Source: Faecalispora anaeroviscerum (GTDB taxonomy: Bacteria > Bacillota > Clostridia > Oscillospirales > Acutalibacteraceae). From it: a stretch of DNA of 64,000 bases. The number at the start of each line of letters is the position of its first letter. Position 1 is the first letter of the stretch. Below, in pieces: positions 1-9,634 of the stretch. The notes beneath the pieces were generated by a model, which had not been told where the DNA came from, searched no databases, and saw only the letters and a program-made list of their open reading frames with translations. The DNA is taken from positions 186,001-250,000 of the forward strand of contig NZ_CANOOQ010000001.1 in assembly GCF_947568225.1 (NCBI RefSeq), given 5' to 3'. A program made the translations under genes and the position numbers.

Positions 1-1
1 G

Positions 2-2419
2 TTCCACAGCGCTGAGGGCTACATCGCGCGTTTGGTGGCGAAGGGCTACAAGGTGGCAATCTGCGAGCAGATGGAGGACCCGGCCTTGGCCAAGGGGCTT
101 GTAAAGCGCGCGGTAATCCGTGTGATTACGCCCGGCACGGTGATGGAGAGCAGTATGCTCGACGAATCGAAAAATAACTTTATCTGCTCGGTGTTCGCGG
201 GGGAAAGTGCCGCGGGCGTCTGCTTTGCCGATATTTCCACCGGTGAGCTGCGGGCCACGGAGCTGACTGCGGATTCTCTGCAGGAGCTGGAATCTCAGGT
301 CAAAAACGAACTGGCGCGCTTTTCTCCCCGTGAGATTTTAATCAATCCCCAGACCCTGCAAATGACGGGCCTGGGTAAATTTATCAAAGAAAAGCTCAGC
401 GCGGCGCTTGAGTGCCTGCCGCAGGAAGAGACAAAGGGAGCGGAGCAACTGCTCAAAGCGCAGTTTTCACCCGAGCGGCTCGATTCTGCCGGCGTTTCCG
501 CGTATTCCTTAACGGAGCAGGCAATCGGTTGCCTACTGCTGTACCTTCGAAAAACCCAGCGCACCGGCCTGGAACGCATGGATACGATTGAAATGTATTC
601 CGGCTCGCAATTTATGGGGCTGGATTTGTCGGCCCGGCGCAATCTGGAGCTGCTCGAAACCATGCGCGGCAAAAATAAGCGCGGTTCTCTGCTCTGGGTG
701 CTGGACAAAACCAAAACCGCGATGGGCAAACGGCTCATCCGGGTGTGGATTGAACGCCCGCTCCTGAACCCCGCGCAGATTCTGCGCCGCCAGAACGCGG
801 TGGAGGAGCTGACGTTGGACGGCATGTTCCGCGATGCTGTCGCCGAACAGCTGACCGGCATTCACGATCTGGAGCGCCTGATGACCCGCATCGTGTACGG
901 CTCGGCCAACGCGCGCGAGCTGCGCTCCCTGTGCGCGGCGCTTTCGCGCCTACCGGCTCTCAGGCAGCTGCTCGAGGGTGTTTCCTCGAATCTGCTCCAA
1001 GAGCTTCGTGACAAAATTGATCCGCTCGATGACGTAGCGGTTTTGGTCGACAGTGCCATCGTCGATGAACCGCCATTTTCAATCCGCGAGGGCGGCATGA
1101 TTCGCCCCGGCTACCACAAGGAGCTTGACGAGCTGCGAACCGATATGGGCAGCGGCAAAGAGATCATTGCCCAGCTCGAAACGCGGGAGCGAGAGAAAAC
1201 GGGAATCCCAAAACTAAAAGTAGGCTACAACCGGGTATTCGGTTATTATATTGAAATTTCGAACTCTTACCGGGAAAAGGTGCCCGATGAGTACATAAGA
1301 AAGCAGACCCTCACCAACTGCGAGCGATTTATCACCCCCGATCTGAAACAGCTCGAGGGACGTATCCTGGGCGCACATGAAAAATCTGTGCAGCTCGAAA
1401 CCCAGCTGTTCGAGAAGGTGTTGGCCCAAGCGGCGGCCCAGCTCGAGCGGGTGCAGGTAACGGCCGCAGCCGTGGCGCAGCTCGACGTTCTCACTTCGTT
1501 CGCCGCGGTATCGGTAGCAAACGGCTACCAGCGCCCCGAGGTAAACCTCAGCGGAAAAATCATCCTGAAAGAGAGCCGCCACCCCGTGGTGGAGCAGCTG
1601 CTCGACGGCGCACCTTTTGTGCCGAATGATGTGGAGCTTGATCAGGACGAAAATCGCGTGGCGATCATCACTGGCCCAAACATGGCCGGTAAATCTACCT
1701 ATATGCGCCAGATTGCCTTGATCATTCTCATGGCGCAGATTGGCTGCTTTGTGCCGGCGCAGTCGGCGCAAATCGGTGTGGTGGATGCGATCTTCACGCG
1801 CGTCGGCGCGTCGGATGACATGGCCTCCGGGCAGTCCACCTTTATGGTGGAGATGACCGAGGTTGCGGATATTTTGAAGAACGCCACGAGCCGCAGCCTT
1901 TTGATTCTGGATGAGATCGGGCGCGGCACCTCCACCTTCGACGGCATGAGCATTGCCCGCGCGGTGCTTGAGCATGTGGCGGACAAGCGTTCCCTCGGCG
2001 CGAAGGCGCTGTTTGCTACCCATTACCACGAATTGACTGTGCTGGAGGAGCTTGTTTCCGGTGTGAAGAACTATAATATCGCGGTGAAAAAGCGCGGTGA
2101 CGACATTACCTTTCTGCGGCGTATTGTGCGCGGCGGGGCCGACGACAGCTTCGGCATTGAGGTTGCAAAGCTCGCGGGCGTGCCGAACCCGGTGGTGAAC
2201 CGGGCCAAGCAGGTGCTGCGCGAGTTGGAAAGCGGCAGGCCGGTCACACCGAAGGGCGCCGGAAAGCGCCCGCGTGAAGAAGAACCGGCTCAGCTTTCTC
2301 TCGTTCCGCCAAAGGAATCCGAGGTACTTGAACGCCTGCGGCAGATGGACGTGAACACGCTCACGCCGATCGAATGTATGAATACGCTGTTTGAGCTGAG
2401 CAAGCTCGCGCAGGATTAG
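2..2419 (+). CDS. mutS: DNA mismatch repair ATPase MutS (5' end outside window)
   Basis: MutS recognises mismatches and small loops in DNA and, with MutL, starts repair in the cytoplasm. The frame is open from base 2 and reads FHSAEGYIARL, a conserved early MutS segment, so roughly the first 60 codons lie upstream; the TTG at 32 is not the start. The C-terminal ATPase is complete: Walker A GPNMAGKST near 1675, then the conserved DDMASGQSTFMVEM block, the Walker B-type LLILDEIGRGTST and the ATHYHEL helix. The extreme C-terminus (about the last 50 residues) is the short tail that usually carries the dimerisation or clamp-binding helix. mutL follows after 31 bases, as is common in Firmicutes, so the two are likely cotranscribed. 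Confidence 0.98.
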   Translation, partial: FHSAEGYIARLVAKGYKVAICEQMEDPALAKGLVKRAVIRVITPGTVMESSMLDESKNNFICSVFAGESAAGVCFADISTGELRATELTADSLQELESQVKNELARFSPREILINPQTLQMTGLGKFIKEKLSAALECLPQEETKGAEQLLKAQFSPERLDSAGVSAYSLTEQAIGCLLLYLRKTQRTGLERMDTIEMYSGSQFMGLDLSARRNLELLETMRGKNKRGSLLWVLDKTKTAMGKRLIRVWIERPLLNPAQILRRQNAVEELTLDGMFRDAVAEQLTGIHDLERLMTRIVYGSANARELRSLCAALSRLPALRQLLEGVSSNLLQELRDKIDPLDDVAVLVDSAIVDEPPFSIREGGMIRPGYHKELDELRTDMGSGKEIIAQLETREREKTGIPKLKVGYNRVFGYYIEISNSYREKVPDEYIRKQTLTNCERFITPDLKQLEGRILGAHEKSVQLETQLFEKVLAQAAAQLERVQVTAAAVAQLDVLTSFAAVSVANGYQRPEVNLSGKIILKESRHPVVEQLLDGAPFVPNDVELDQDENRVAIITGPNMAGKSTYMRQIALIILMAQIGCFVPAQSAQIGVVDAIFTRVGASDDMASGQSTFMVEMTEVADILKNATSRSLLILDEIGRGTSTFDGMSIARAVLEHVADKRSLGAKALFATHYHELTVLEELVSGVKNYNIAVKKRGDDITFLRRIVRGGADDSFGIEVAKLAGVPNPVVNRAKQVLRELESGRPVTPKGAGKRPREEEPAQLSLVPPKESEVLERLRQMDVNTLTPIECMNTLFELSKLAQD

Positions 2420-2450
2420 AGAGGCTGTTAGGAAAGCAGGGAGGCAAGCA

Positions 2451-4505
2451 ATGGGGAAAATCAATCTGCTCGACAAGCACGTTGCGGAGCTGATCGCCGC
2501 CGGCGAGGTGGTGGAGCGCCCGGCCTCTGTGATAAAGGAGCTGGTCGAAAATTCGATCGATGCCGGTGCAACGAGCATTTCGGTGGAAATTCAGAACGGC
2601 GGCGCACTGTTGATGCGCGTCACCGACAACGGCAGCGGCATTGCGCGGGAGGACGTCCCTACGGCGTTTTTGCGCCACGCCACCAGCAAGGTGCTCCATG
2701 AAGAGGATCTGGAATCCATCGGTACGCTGGGCTTTCGCGGCGAGGCGCTGGCCTCCGTTGCAGCGGTGGCGAGGGTTGATCTGGTCACTCGCACCGAGGA
2801 GGAGCTGGCCGGAACTCACTATGTGATTGAGGGCGGCGAGGAGCAGGCGCTGGAGGATGCGGGCTGCGCGCGCGGCACGGTGCTTACTGTACGCGATATT
2901 TTCTTCAACACTCCCGCCCGTATGAAATTTTTAAAGAAAGATACGGTGGAATCGAACGCGGTTGCCGCCGTGATGGATAAAATCGCCCTGTCGCACCCGG
3001 AGCTTGCCGTGCGCTTTGTGCGCGACGGGAAAGAAACCCTGCGCACTCCGGGTGATGGGCGGCTGAAATCCGCGGTATTTGCGGTGTTTGGTCGTCAGTT
3101 CACCGAGGGGCTGATTCCGGTGGAATACGAATTGCAGGGAGTGCGGGTGACCGGGTTTGTGAGCAAGCCCTCCCATGCCCGCCCCAACCGCAGCATGCAG
3201 CAGTTCTTCATCAACGGGAGAACGATCCGCAGCCGCACTGCACAGGTGGCGTTAGAGCAGGCGTTCAAGGGCTCGCTGATGGTCGGCAAATTCCCGGCCT
3301 GCGTACTGCATATGAAGATTCCGGTGCAGGCGGTGGATGTGAACGTTCACCCCGGCAAGCTTGAGGTTCGCTTTATCAACGAGCGCCCGGTGTTCGATGC
3401 CGTCTATTACGGGGTCAAGACCGCGCTTTCGAAGGGTGATTCTCCGAATCAAATTACGCTGCCCGGCACAGCGGAGCAACCGGCGGCACAGCGCTCCGCC
3501 GCCATGCCGCTGCCATTCGATGTGCCGGATGGGAAGCCCCAGCAAATTGCCATGCCCGGCGTGTTTGGTGCCGCAAAGCCCGCCGCCCCGGTTCTGAACG
3601 ACAGCACCGTGAACGACGACCCTGTCGAGATCGCCGTGCCAACCACGCCCGCGTACCATAAAACGGAGCGTGCGGATTTCACCAGCGCTTCGTTGGAGCG
3701 TTGGCCGAACGCGCGGCCTGCTTTGCCCGTGCAGCCTCAAACAGATGCTTCGGTTCAGGGGGGCAACAAAGTGCTTTCCTCTACTCAGCGCGTATCGGAG
3801 CCGGAGGAATGGGACGTTTTTCCCGGCAGCGAGGCGGTTGCGGCCAGCACCGTACCGGAAAGGAATCCGGCAGAGCAGCCGCCCGCCGAGAATGTGGCAG
3901 AAGCGCGGCCCGGCGTGCAGGCTCCGGGTGATTTTCGCTACATCGGCCATGCGTTCGGCACGTACATCCTGCTCGAGCGCAGCGGCGCGGACGGAGAAGA
4001 ACTGGTGCTGATCGACCGCCACGCGGCACATGAACGGCTGCTGTACGAGCGGCTCAAGGAACAGAGCGGCACAGCCTTTTCGCAGATGCTGCTGGCTCCT
4101 GTACCGGTTTTGCTCGAAAAGAACGAATACGCGGCTGTATTGGCCTCGTTGGATTTATGCGAAACGGCTGGCTTTGAAATTGACGATTTCGGCGGCGGCA
4201 CCGTGCTGGTGCGCAGCACGCCCTTGTCCCTGACCGGCGAGGATGTGCCGGAAGCCGTGATGGAGATCGCGGGCTACTTAGCACAGTCGCGCACTGATGT
4301 GACGACCGAGCATCTCGATTGGCTGTACCATAACATTGCCTGCCGCGCGGCGATGAAGGCGCACGACGACCGTTCGCCGGAAGAGTTGATCGCCCTTGTG
4401 CGGCAGCTCGATGAAAATCCGCAGCTTCGCTATTGCCCGCACGGGCGGCCGATTTCTATTGTGTTGACCCGCAAGGAATTGGAGCGCCAGTTCGGCCGGG
4501 TATAA
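2451..4505 (+). CDS. mutL: DNA mismatch repair protein MutL
   Basis: MutL couples mismatch recognition by MutS to strand nicking and excision. The N-terminal GHKL ATPase shows AAGEVVERPASVIKELVENS, TDNGSGI and LGFRGEAL within the first 110 residues. A long, low-conservation Pro/Ala-rich linker (about residues 330-490) separates it from the C-terminal domain. That domain carries DRHAAHERLLYE, matching the endonuclease motif DQHAxxExxxxE except that Gln is Arg, plus ACRAAMKAHD and CPHGRP metal-site motifs, so this is the nicking type of MutL found in organisms without MutH. Start ATG 2451 has a GGGAGG ribosome site nine bases upstream. The length of 684 residues is typical for a clostridial MutL with a long linker. 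Confidence 0.98.
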   Translation: MGKINLLDKHVAELIAAGEVVERPASVIKELVENSIDAGATSISVEIQNGGALLMRVTDNGSGIAREDVPTAFLRHATSKVLHEEDLESIGTLGFRGEALASVAAVARVDLVTRTEEELAGTHYVIEGGEEQALEDAGCARGTVLTVRDIFFNTPARMKFLKKDTVESNAVAAVMDKIALSHPELAVRFVRDGKETLRTPGDGRLKSAVFAVFGRQFTEGLIPVEYELQGVRVTGFVSKPSHARPNRSMQQFFINGRTIRSRTAQVALEQAFKGSLMVGKFPACVLHMKIPVQAVDVNVHPGKLEVRFINERPVFDAVYYGVKTALSKGDSPNQITLPGTAEQPAAQRSAAMPLPFDVPDGKPQQIAMPGVFGAAKPAAPVLNDSTVNDDPVEIAVPTTPAYHKTERADFTSASLERWPNARPALPVQPQTDASVQGGNKVLSSTQRVSEPEEWDVFPGSEAVAASTVPERNPAEQPPAENVAEARPGVQAPGDFRYIGHAFGTYILLERSGADGEELVLIDRHAAHERLLYERLKEQSGTAFSQMLLAPVPVLLEKNEYAAVLASLDLCETAGFEIDDFGGGTVLVRSTPLSLTGEDVPEAVMEIAGYLAQSRTDVTTEHLDWLYHNIACRAAMKAHDDRSPEELIALVRQLDENPQLRYCPHGRPISIVLTRKELERQFGRV

Positions 4506-4585
4506 TAATTCAAAAAAGTTCTGTGTTCCCGTTGAAGTAGGAGAAAAGGAACTTAAATATAAAAATTTGGAAAGGAGGAAGGCTT

Positions 4586-5533
4586 ATGCCGGAAGAGAAA
4601 ATACCGCTGCTTGTCGTTGGTGGGCCGACGGCCAGCGGGAAAACCCGTTTAGCGGCGGAGGTGGCTCTGCGCCACCACGGCGAGGTAGTTTCCGCCGATT
4701 CCATGCAGATTTACCGTGGAATGGAGATCGGCACGGCAAAGCCAACTCCCGAAGAAACGCTGGGGGTGCCTCATCACCTGATGGGTTTTGTGGAGCCCGG
4801 GCAGTCCTTTTCTGTGGCGGACTATGTGTCCTTGGCCAAAGAAACAGTCGAAGCCATCCACAGCCGGGGGCACCTGCCGGTATTGGCCGGCGGAACCGGA
4901 CTTTATATTCGCTCGCTGATTACAAACACCCAATTTACTGAGGCGGATAACGACCCTGCCCTGCGCGCTGCGCTTTTGGAGCGGGCCGAGCGGGAGGGTA
5001 CCGATGGCCTGATGCAGGAGCTGCGTTCCTTTGACCCCGAATCCGCGGAGCGGATTGAGCCGCGCAATCTGCCGCGGCTGATCCGGGCGATTGAGCTGTA
5101 CCGCGTAACAGGCGTCACAATGACGGAGCACCTGCGCCGGTCGCGTATGCAGCCTTCGCCGTACCGGGTGTGCTTTCTGTGCCTTGGCTTTCGAGACCGC
5201 GCAAAGCTGTATGAAAGAATCGACCTTCGGGTTGACGAAATGTTCCGCCGGGGGTTGGTGGAGGAAGCGAGAGAGCTGCTCGAAACACCAAGCGGCGCCA
5301 CGGCGATGCAGGCAATCGGCTATAAGGAGCTGCTGCCGTTTTTTCGCGGCGAGATTCCGCTCGCCGAAGCGCAGGACACCATCAAGCGCGAAACCCGCCG
5401 CTATGCCAAGCGTCAGCTCACCTGGTTCCGCCGGGAGGAGCAGGCACACTGGTTGTTTGTGGATGATTACCCGCAGTGGGGTGCGCTCCGCGATGCCGCC
5501 GAGGAAATCATAAGGGGGAAGCTGTATGAATAA
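4586..5533 (+). CDS. miaA: tRNA dimethylallyltransferase MiaA
   Basis: MiaA transfers a dimethylallyl group to N6 of A37 in tRNAs that read codons beginning with U. The P-loop GPTASGKT is at residues 12-19, followed by DSMQIYRGMEIGTAKP, which binds the isoprenoid and the tRNA base, and later LAGGTGLYIRSL. All are hallmarks of the family, and 315 residues is the usual length. The start is supported by AAAGGAGGAAGG just upstream. The gene lies downstream of mutL with an 80-base gap and overlaps the next gene by 8 bases, so it is probably part of the mutS-mutL transcription unit. No Hfq gene follows, unlike in many proteobacteria. Confidence 0.97.
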   Translation: MPEEKIPLLVVGGPTASGKTRLAAEVALRHHGEVVSADSMQIYRGMEIGTAKPTPEETLGVPHHLMGFVEPGQSFSVADYVSLAKETVEAIHSRGHLPVLAGGTGLYIRSLITNTQFTEADNDPALRAALLERAEREGTDGLMQELRSFDPESAERIEPRNLPRLIRAIELYRVTGVTMTEHLRRSRMQPSPYRVCFLCLGFRDRAKLYERIDLRVDEMFRRGLVEEARELLETPSGATAMQAIGYKELLPFFRGEIPLAEAQDTIKRETRRYAKRQLTWFRREEQAHWLFVDDYPQWGALRDAAEEIIRGKLYE

Positions 5534-6821
5534 TCCGGTTTTAAAACGCCTGGTTTCTGGCCTGATTGGATTGCTTCTCCTTTTTTATATTGGTAACCAG
5601 ATTTATAATGCCAGTTACAGTGGAGTGAAAGCGGAAACCGCCGTATACGCCAACGCCGAGGATACGATTCAGATGACCGGTACGGTAATCCGCAAAGAAC
5701 AGCTGATCAAGCAGGGTGTGCAGGGCGTTCTCACCTATCCGCTCGGCGAGGGCGGCAAGGTGGGCAAGGGAGGCGTGGTGGCGGAGGTGTACGATAGTGC
5801 CAAGGACGCTACCCAACAGCAGCAGGCAGAGCACCTTGCGGCGGAGATCGCACGCCTGCAGAGCCTGAGCAATCCCGGTGACACGTATGCGGCGAACCCC
5901 GGCTCGCTGACCAAACAGATTAACCTGGGCCTGAAAGACGTTTTGACCTCACTGCAGAACCGAGATTACAGCACGCTTTCCTCGCAGCGCGATTCCTTAT
6001 TGTACCTGATGAACGAGCAGCAGGTGGTCACAGGCGCTTCTAAGGATTTCACTGCCAGAATCACTCAGCTGCAAAACCAGCTGAGCGCGATCCCTACTTC
6101 CGGCGGCACAAAAATGGGGCAGATTAAATCGCCGGCCTCCGGCTTTTTTGTCAGCACGGCCGACGGGTATGAGTCCCAGTATAATTATGCCTCCGTACTG
6201 GAGCTTTCGGTCACCGACCTGAAGGCGCAAAAGAAGCCGCAGACCCTTGGCAGCGATGTGGTCGGCAAGGTGTGCGAGGAGTTCGACTGGTATTTCGCCG
6301 CCGTGGTAGGGCAGGACGACGCGCTCAAGCTCAAGGAAGGAAACAAGGTCAGCATTAATTTCCCGTTTGCGGTGGGCAAGACGGTTCCGGCTGTGGTAGC
6401 CGCCGTGAATCAGCCGAACCATCAGGGTGACGCTGCGGTGATTCTGCGCTGCTCTTATATGGATACCGGCATCGCCTCGGTACGAGACGCCACGGTGCAG
6501 GTGCAGGCGGGAACCTACTCCGGAATCATGGTCAGCCAGAAGAGCATCCATTTTGAGAAGCTGACCAAGGAATTTACGCAGAAAGACGGTACGAAGAAAA
6601 AAGTGGAACAAGAGGTGCAGGGCGTTTATGTCATGCACGGTAATTCCGTCGAATTTGTACAGGTGATTCCGCTGATGAGCAGCGGCAGCTATGTGATCTG
6701 CAAGGAGCTGAGCGACACCGACCCGGAGTGGAAGGAACTCATGACCAAATCCTCCATTCGCTTATACGATGAGGTGATTATAGAAGGGACGGATCTTTAT
6801 GACGGAAAAGTCGTTAAATGA
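5526..6821 (+). CDS. HlyD-like membrane-anchored adaptor protein
   Basis: This is a predicted envelope protein with one N-terminal transmembrane helix (about residues 9-25, LVSGLIGLLLLFYIGNQIY) and an extracytoplasmic body that resembles HlyD/biotinyl-lipoyl adaptor domains: GVLTYPLGEGGKVGKGGVVAEVY is a half-lipoyl-like hairpin, and a helical segment follows at about residues 90-190. Adaptors of this shape occur in clostridial mutL-miaA-sepF neighbourhoods, but their partner is unknown and no transporter gene is adjacent. It overlaps miaA by 8 bases and yggS by 23 bases, which points to translational coupling inside the division cluster. An envelope role in cell division is an inference from position only. 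Confidence 0.75.
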   Translation: MNNPVLKRLVSGLIGLLLLFYIGNQIYNASYSGVKAETAVYANAEDTIQMTGTVIRKEQLIKQGVQGVLTYPLGEGGKVGKGGVVAEVYDSAKDATQQQQAEHLAAEIARLQSLSNPGDTYAANPGSLTKQINLGLKDVLTSLQNRDYSTLSSQRDSLLYLMNEQQVVTGASKDFTARITQLQNQLSAIPTSGGTKMGQIKSPASGFFVSTADGYESQYNYASVLELSVTDLKAQKKPQTLGSDVVGKVCEEFDWYFAAVVGQDDALKLKEGNKVSINFPFAVGKTVPAVVAAVNQPNHQGDAAVILRCSYMDTGIASVRDATVQVQAGTYSGIMVSQKSIHFEKLTKEFTQKDGTKKKVEQEVQGVYVMHGNSVEFVQVIPLMSSGSYVICKELSDTDPEWKELMTKSSIRLYDEVIIEGTDLYDGKVVK

Positions 6822-7545
6822 AGCTGAGCGGGAATATGTTGAACGGATACGTGATCTGGAAGAAAACCTTAAGGTTGTTCGAGCAAATATCGAAGAGGCA
6901 GCGGTGAAATCCGGCAGAAGCACCGGGGAGATTACGCTTCTCGCGGCAACCAAAACAGTCCCCGTTCCGGTGATCAATCGTGCGGTTGAGCTGGGGGTTT
7001 CGCATATCGGCGAAAACCGCGTGCAGGAGCTATGCGACAAGCTGCCGCTGCTTTCCCCTTGTGACCGTCAGTTTATCGGGCACCTGCAAAGCAATAAAGT
7101 GAAATTCCTGATCGGCCAGGTCAGCCTGATCCAGTCTGTGGATAACGAAAAGCTCGCGAAAGAGATTTCGCGCCTGTCTGTACAGAACAATATCACCACG
7201 AACGTTTTGATCGAAGTGAATATCGGGCGTGAAGAAAATAAGTCCGGCGTACTGCCAGAGGAGCTGCCGCATCTTCTGGAAAAAGTTTCCTGTTTACCGG
7301 GCGTTTCGGTGCGGGGCCTCATGGCAATCCCACCCGTCTGCGAAAAACCGGAGGACGCGATGCCATATTTTTCTCGTATGCACGAATATTATGTTGACAT
7401 CAAGACGAAAAGAATGGATAATATTCTCATGGATTTCTTATCCATGGGTATGTCATCGGATTATGCACAGGCAATCCTATGCGGAGCGAATATGGTTCGG
7501 GTGGGCTCGGCTCTCTTCGGACCAAGGAAATATCAAATCCTTTAG
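6799..7545 (+). CDS. yggS: YggS-family pyridoxal phosphate homeostasis protein
   Basis: This family binds pyridoxal 5'-phosphate on a TIM-barrel related to alanine racemase and keeps PLP levels balanced. No enzymatic reaction is firmly assigned. Family landmarks are LLAATKTVP, where the lysine binds PLP (about residue 53), GENRVQEL, FIGHLQSNK, VLIEVNIGREENKSG, LSMGMSSDY and the C-terminal VRVGSALFGPR. In Firmicutes it usually lies directly upstream of sepF, as here (23-base gap). The ATG at 6799 lies inside the end of the preceding gene, with AGGGA upstream. The length of 248 residues is slightly above the usual 220-235 because of an N-terminal extension, so an internal start is possible. Confidence 0.95.
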   Translation: MTEKSLNEAEREYVERIRDLEENLKVVRANIEEAAVKSGRSTGEITLLAATKTVPVPVINRAVELGVSHIGENRVQELCDKLPLLSPCDRQFIGHLQSNKVKFLIGQVSLIQSVDNEKLAKEISRLSVQNNITTNVLIEVNIGREENKSGVLPEELPHLLEKVSCLPGVSVRGLMAIPPVCEKPEDAMPYFSRMHEYYVDIKTKRMDNILMDFLSMGMSSDYAQAILCGANMVRVGSALFGPRKYQIL

Positions 7546-7568
7546 AACGAAAATAGGGAGGCATCAGA

Positions 7569-8054
7569 ATGGCCGGATTGGTTCAAAAATTTAAAGATAT
7601 GTTGGGCGCCCCTGAAGATGAGTATGAGGATGAGGAATATGTGGATGATCGCGCAGATGAGATCATCTCTGGGCCCGAAAATCATGCGGATACGATTCGC
7701 GAGCGCGAAACGGTAAGACGCGGTGGCAGTCCCGCCGGCGGCAGTAATAAGGTTGTGAATATTCATGCCACCACACAGCTGCAGGTCGTACTCTTCAAGC
7801 CCGAGCGCTTTGGGGAGGAAACCCGCGCCGTGGCAGATGAGCTGCTGAAAATGCACACCGTGGTGCTCAACCTCGAAAACACCAATAAAGACATCAGCCG
7901 CCGCATTATCGATTTCCTCAGCGGTGTGGCGTATGCCAACGGGGGCAAAATCAAGCGTGTTGCGGCAAGCACCTTCATCATCACTCCATATAATGTGGAA
8001 CTGACCGGTGACGACGTGCTTGATGAACTGGAAAATAACGGCGTTTATTTCTGA
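7569..8054 (+). CDS. sepF: Cell division protein SepF
   Basis: SepF tethers FtsZ filaments to the membrane and shapes the division septum. The N-terminal MAGLVQKFKDMLG forms the membrane-binding amphipathic helix. A very acidic linker follows (EDEYEDEEYVDDRAD), and then the C-terminal FtsZ-binding domain, with VLFKPERFGEETRAVADELL, VVLNLENTNKDISRRIIDFLSG and IKRVAASTFIITP. The length is 161 residues, typical for the family. The ribosome site AGGGAGG lies upstream of the start. Its stop codon overlaps the next gene's start region by one base, so ylmH is probably translated by coupling. Confidence 0.97.
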   Translation: MAGLVQKFKDMLGAPEDEYEDEEYVDDRADEIISGPENHADTIRERETVRRGGSPAGGSNKVVNIHATTQLQVVLFKPERFGEETRAVADELLKMHTVVLNLENTNKDISRRIIDFLSGVAYANGGKIKRVAASTFIITPYNVELTGDDVLDELENNGVYF

Positions 8055-8815
8055 TGAAACAAGCCTCCCAAGGGGATAACGCCATACTGGAGGCAAGACT
8101 CCTGGATGCGGTCCGCCTTTGTTCCCGGCGGTGTCAGCCGGTATTTGTGGGCTTTCTGTCAGAAGCGGAAGCTTTCTTGGCACAGGATATTCTGCGCCGG
8201 GAGGGCTTTTTCCACTATTTATTCTGGGGTGGCTTCGAAGGGGCGGAGCGCGTGATGTTTGGCGCATTTCCCGATTACCTTGAGCCGGAGTCCACTTTGT
8301 TCCCCCTTTCTGCAGTTACAGCCTCGTTCCGTGATTGCGATAAGCTCACGCACCGGGATTTCCTCGGTGCGCTGATGGGGCTTGGCATTACCCGCGATAC
8401 GGTAGGCGATCTTCTGATCGAACCTGGCCGGAGTGTTTTATTCCTGCGCGAAGAAATGGCCGGCTACGTGCAGACGCAGGTGGAGAAGATTGGCCGGGTG
8501 GGGGTGCGGCTTACCCCCGGCTTTACCGAGCCTTTGCCGGGCGGCTTGGGTTTTGAGCCGTTTTCTGCGGTGATTGCTTCGCCCAGGCTGGATTGTGTCG
8601 TGGCGGCGGCGCTGCGCACCAGCCGTGAAAAAGCGGCGCGCCTGGTGGAATCGGGCGGCGTTCTGCTGGGTGGGGTGCAGATTTTGTCCCTTTCTGCTGC
8701 GGTCAAAGACGGCGACCGCCTCTCCGTACGCGGAAAGGGTCGGTTTATTCTGGATCAGGTCGGCCCCGAAACCAAAAAAGGCCGTGTGAACTTGAGTGGA
8801 AGAAAATACAGATAA
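8054..8815 (+). CDS. ylmH: YlmH/RqcP2-type S4 RNA-binding protein
   Basis: YlmH is a ribosome-associated S4-domain protein. In Bacillus it sits in the sepF-divIVA cluster, and relatives act in ribosome quality control with tRNA on the 50S subunit. The N-terminal region and central ITRDTVGDLLIEPG match the family, and the S4 domain is at about residues 180-240, with the pattern SPRLDCVVAAALRTSREKAA and later VKDGDRLSVRGKGRF. The gene begins at the last base of sepF and is 16 bases ahead of divIVA. A role in septation itself is not shown by the sequence; the position is simply conserved. Confidence 0.93.
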   Translation: MKQASQGDNAILEARLLDAVRLCSRRCQPVFVGFLSEAEAFLAQDILRREGFFHYLFWGGFEGAERVMFGAFPDYLEPESTLFPLSAVTASFRDCDKLTHRDFLGALMGLGITRDTVGDLLIEPGRSVLFLREEMAGYVQTQVEKIGRVGVRLTPGFTEPLPGGLGFEPFSAVIASPRLDCVVAAALRTSREKAARLVESGGVLLGGVQILSLSAAVKDGDRLSVRGKGRFILDQVGPETKKGRVNLSGRKYR

Positions 8816-8830
8816 CAGGAGGTTTTTGTC

Positions 8831-9562
8831 GTGCTTACTCTCAATGATATTATCAATGTCAGCTTCCGCAAATCGAATTTTTCCGGTTATCGTACCGAGG
8901 ATGTAGACAGCTTTATCGATCAGGTGAAGGATTCCTACGATCAGTTGCTGAAAAAGACGATGGAGCAGGCCGAAGCGTACGAAACGCTGGCAAACGAAAA
9001 GAAAGAGCTGGAGAAAAAGCTCTCGGTCCTGGTGGAAAAAATTGAGGATTACCGGCAGGAAGAGAGTGAAATTAAAAACGCTCTGGTCAGCGCTCAAAAG
9101 TTGGGCGAATCTTCGGTACGCGAGGCACGCCACAAGGCAGAAATCATCTTAAAGGACGCGAACCTGAAGGCTGAGCGCGTGATTGGCACCGCCAAGGCCG
9201 ACGTGGTCGAGCAGCAGCGCGAGCTGGACGATCTGAAAAAGAAGGTCGTCGATTTCCGCACCAAGCTGCTGGCGATTTACAAGGAGCATCTCACGATGAT
9301 CGATGCGATCCCCAGTCGCAAGGAAGATATGGAGAAAGAGGAGAATCCTGCCGCCGCCGAGCCGGAGCAGTATGCGGAGCCGCTTCACTATATGCCGGAG
9401 AGTTCCCCCGTACCCGCAGAGCCGGAGCCGGAATATATCCCGGAAGCGGAGAAAGACGATTTTTCTGTCGATGCCGCAGTGTTTGATACGGAATCCCCGA
9501 ATCATGACCTGCGCTATGACGTTTTAAAATTTGATGAAGTGGATGAATCCGGAGAACAATAA
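8831..9562 (+). CDS. divIVA: DivIVA-family cell division protein
   Basis: DivIVA proteins sense negative membrane curvature and recruit partners at septa and poles. The N-terminal membrane-binding segment (TLNDIINVSFRKSNFSGYRTEDVDSFID, about residues 3-30) has the conserved F-x-GY-x-x-x-VD-x-F pattern. A long coiled coil rich in Glu and Lys follows to about residue 155, and the C-terminal third is acidic and proline-rich. Translation starts at GTG 8831 after CAGGAGGTTTTT. The position after sepF and ylmH is the standard one. The acidic tail of about 85 residues is longer than in Bacillus and may bind species-specific partners (inference). Confidence 0.95.
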   Translation: MLTLNDIINVSFRKSNFSGYRTEDVDSFIDQVKDSYDQLLKKTMEQAEAYETLANEKKELEKKLSVLVEKIEDYRQEESEIKNALVSAQKLGESSVREARHKAEIILKDANLKAERVIGTAKADVVEQQRELDDLKKKVVDFRTKLLAIYKEHLTMIDAIPSRKEDMEKEENPAAAEPEQYAEPLHYMPESSPVPAEPEPEYIPEAEKDDFSVDAAVFDTESPNHDLRYDVLKFDEVDESGEQ

Positions 9563-9608
9563 GTACATGACCCGATACCCGGGGCCGGAGTATTTCACAG
9601 ATGGAGGA

Positions 9609-9634
9609 AGGACGGAGTGATCCGCCCTTTTTTC
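9609..9634 (+). terminator. Terminator-like hairpin at the start of lspA
   Basis: GGACGGA-GTGA-TCCGCCC forms a 7-bp stem with one A-C mismatch and is followed by six T. It lies over the proposed GTG start of lspA at 9617. If it works as an attenuator, translation would more likely start at TTG 9656. Confidence 0.35.

Noticed and set aside
1214..2578. Long open frame (454 codons) on the minus strand inside mutS
   Set aside because: It lies antisense to conserved MutS codons, has no ribosome site, and its sequence is rich in His and Arg as expected from a shadow frame of GC-rich coding DNA.
3252..4031. 259-codon minus-strand frame inside mutL
   Set aside because: Shadow of the MutL linker; no start signal and no recognisable protein features.
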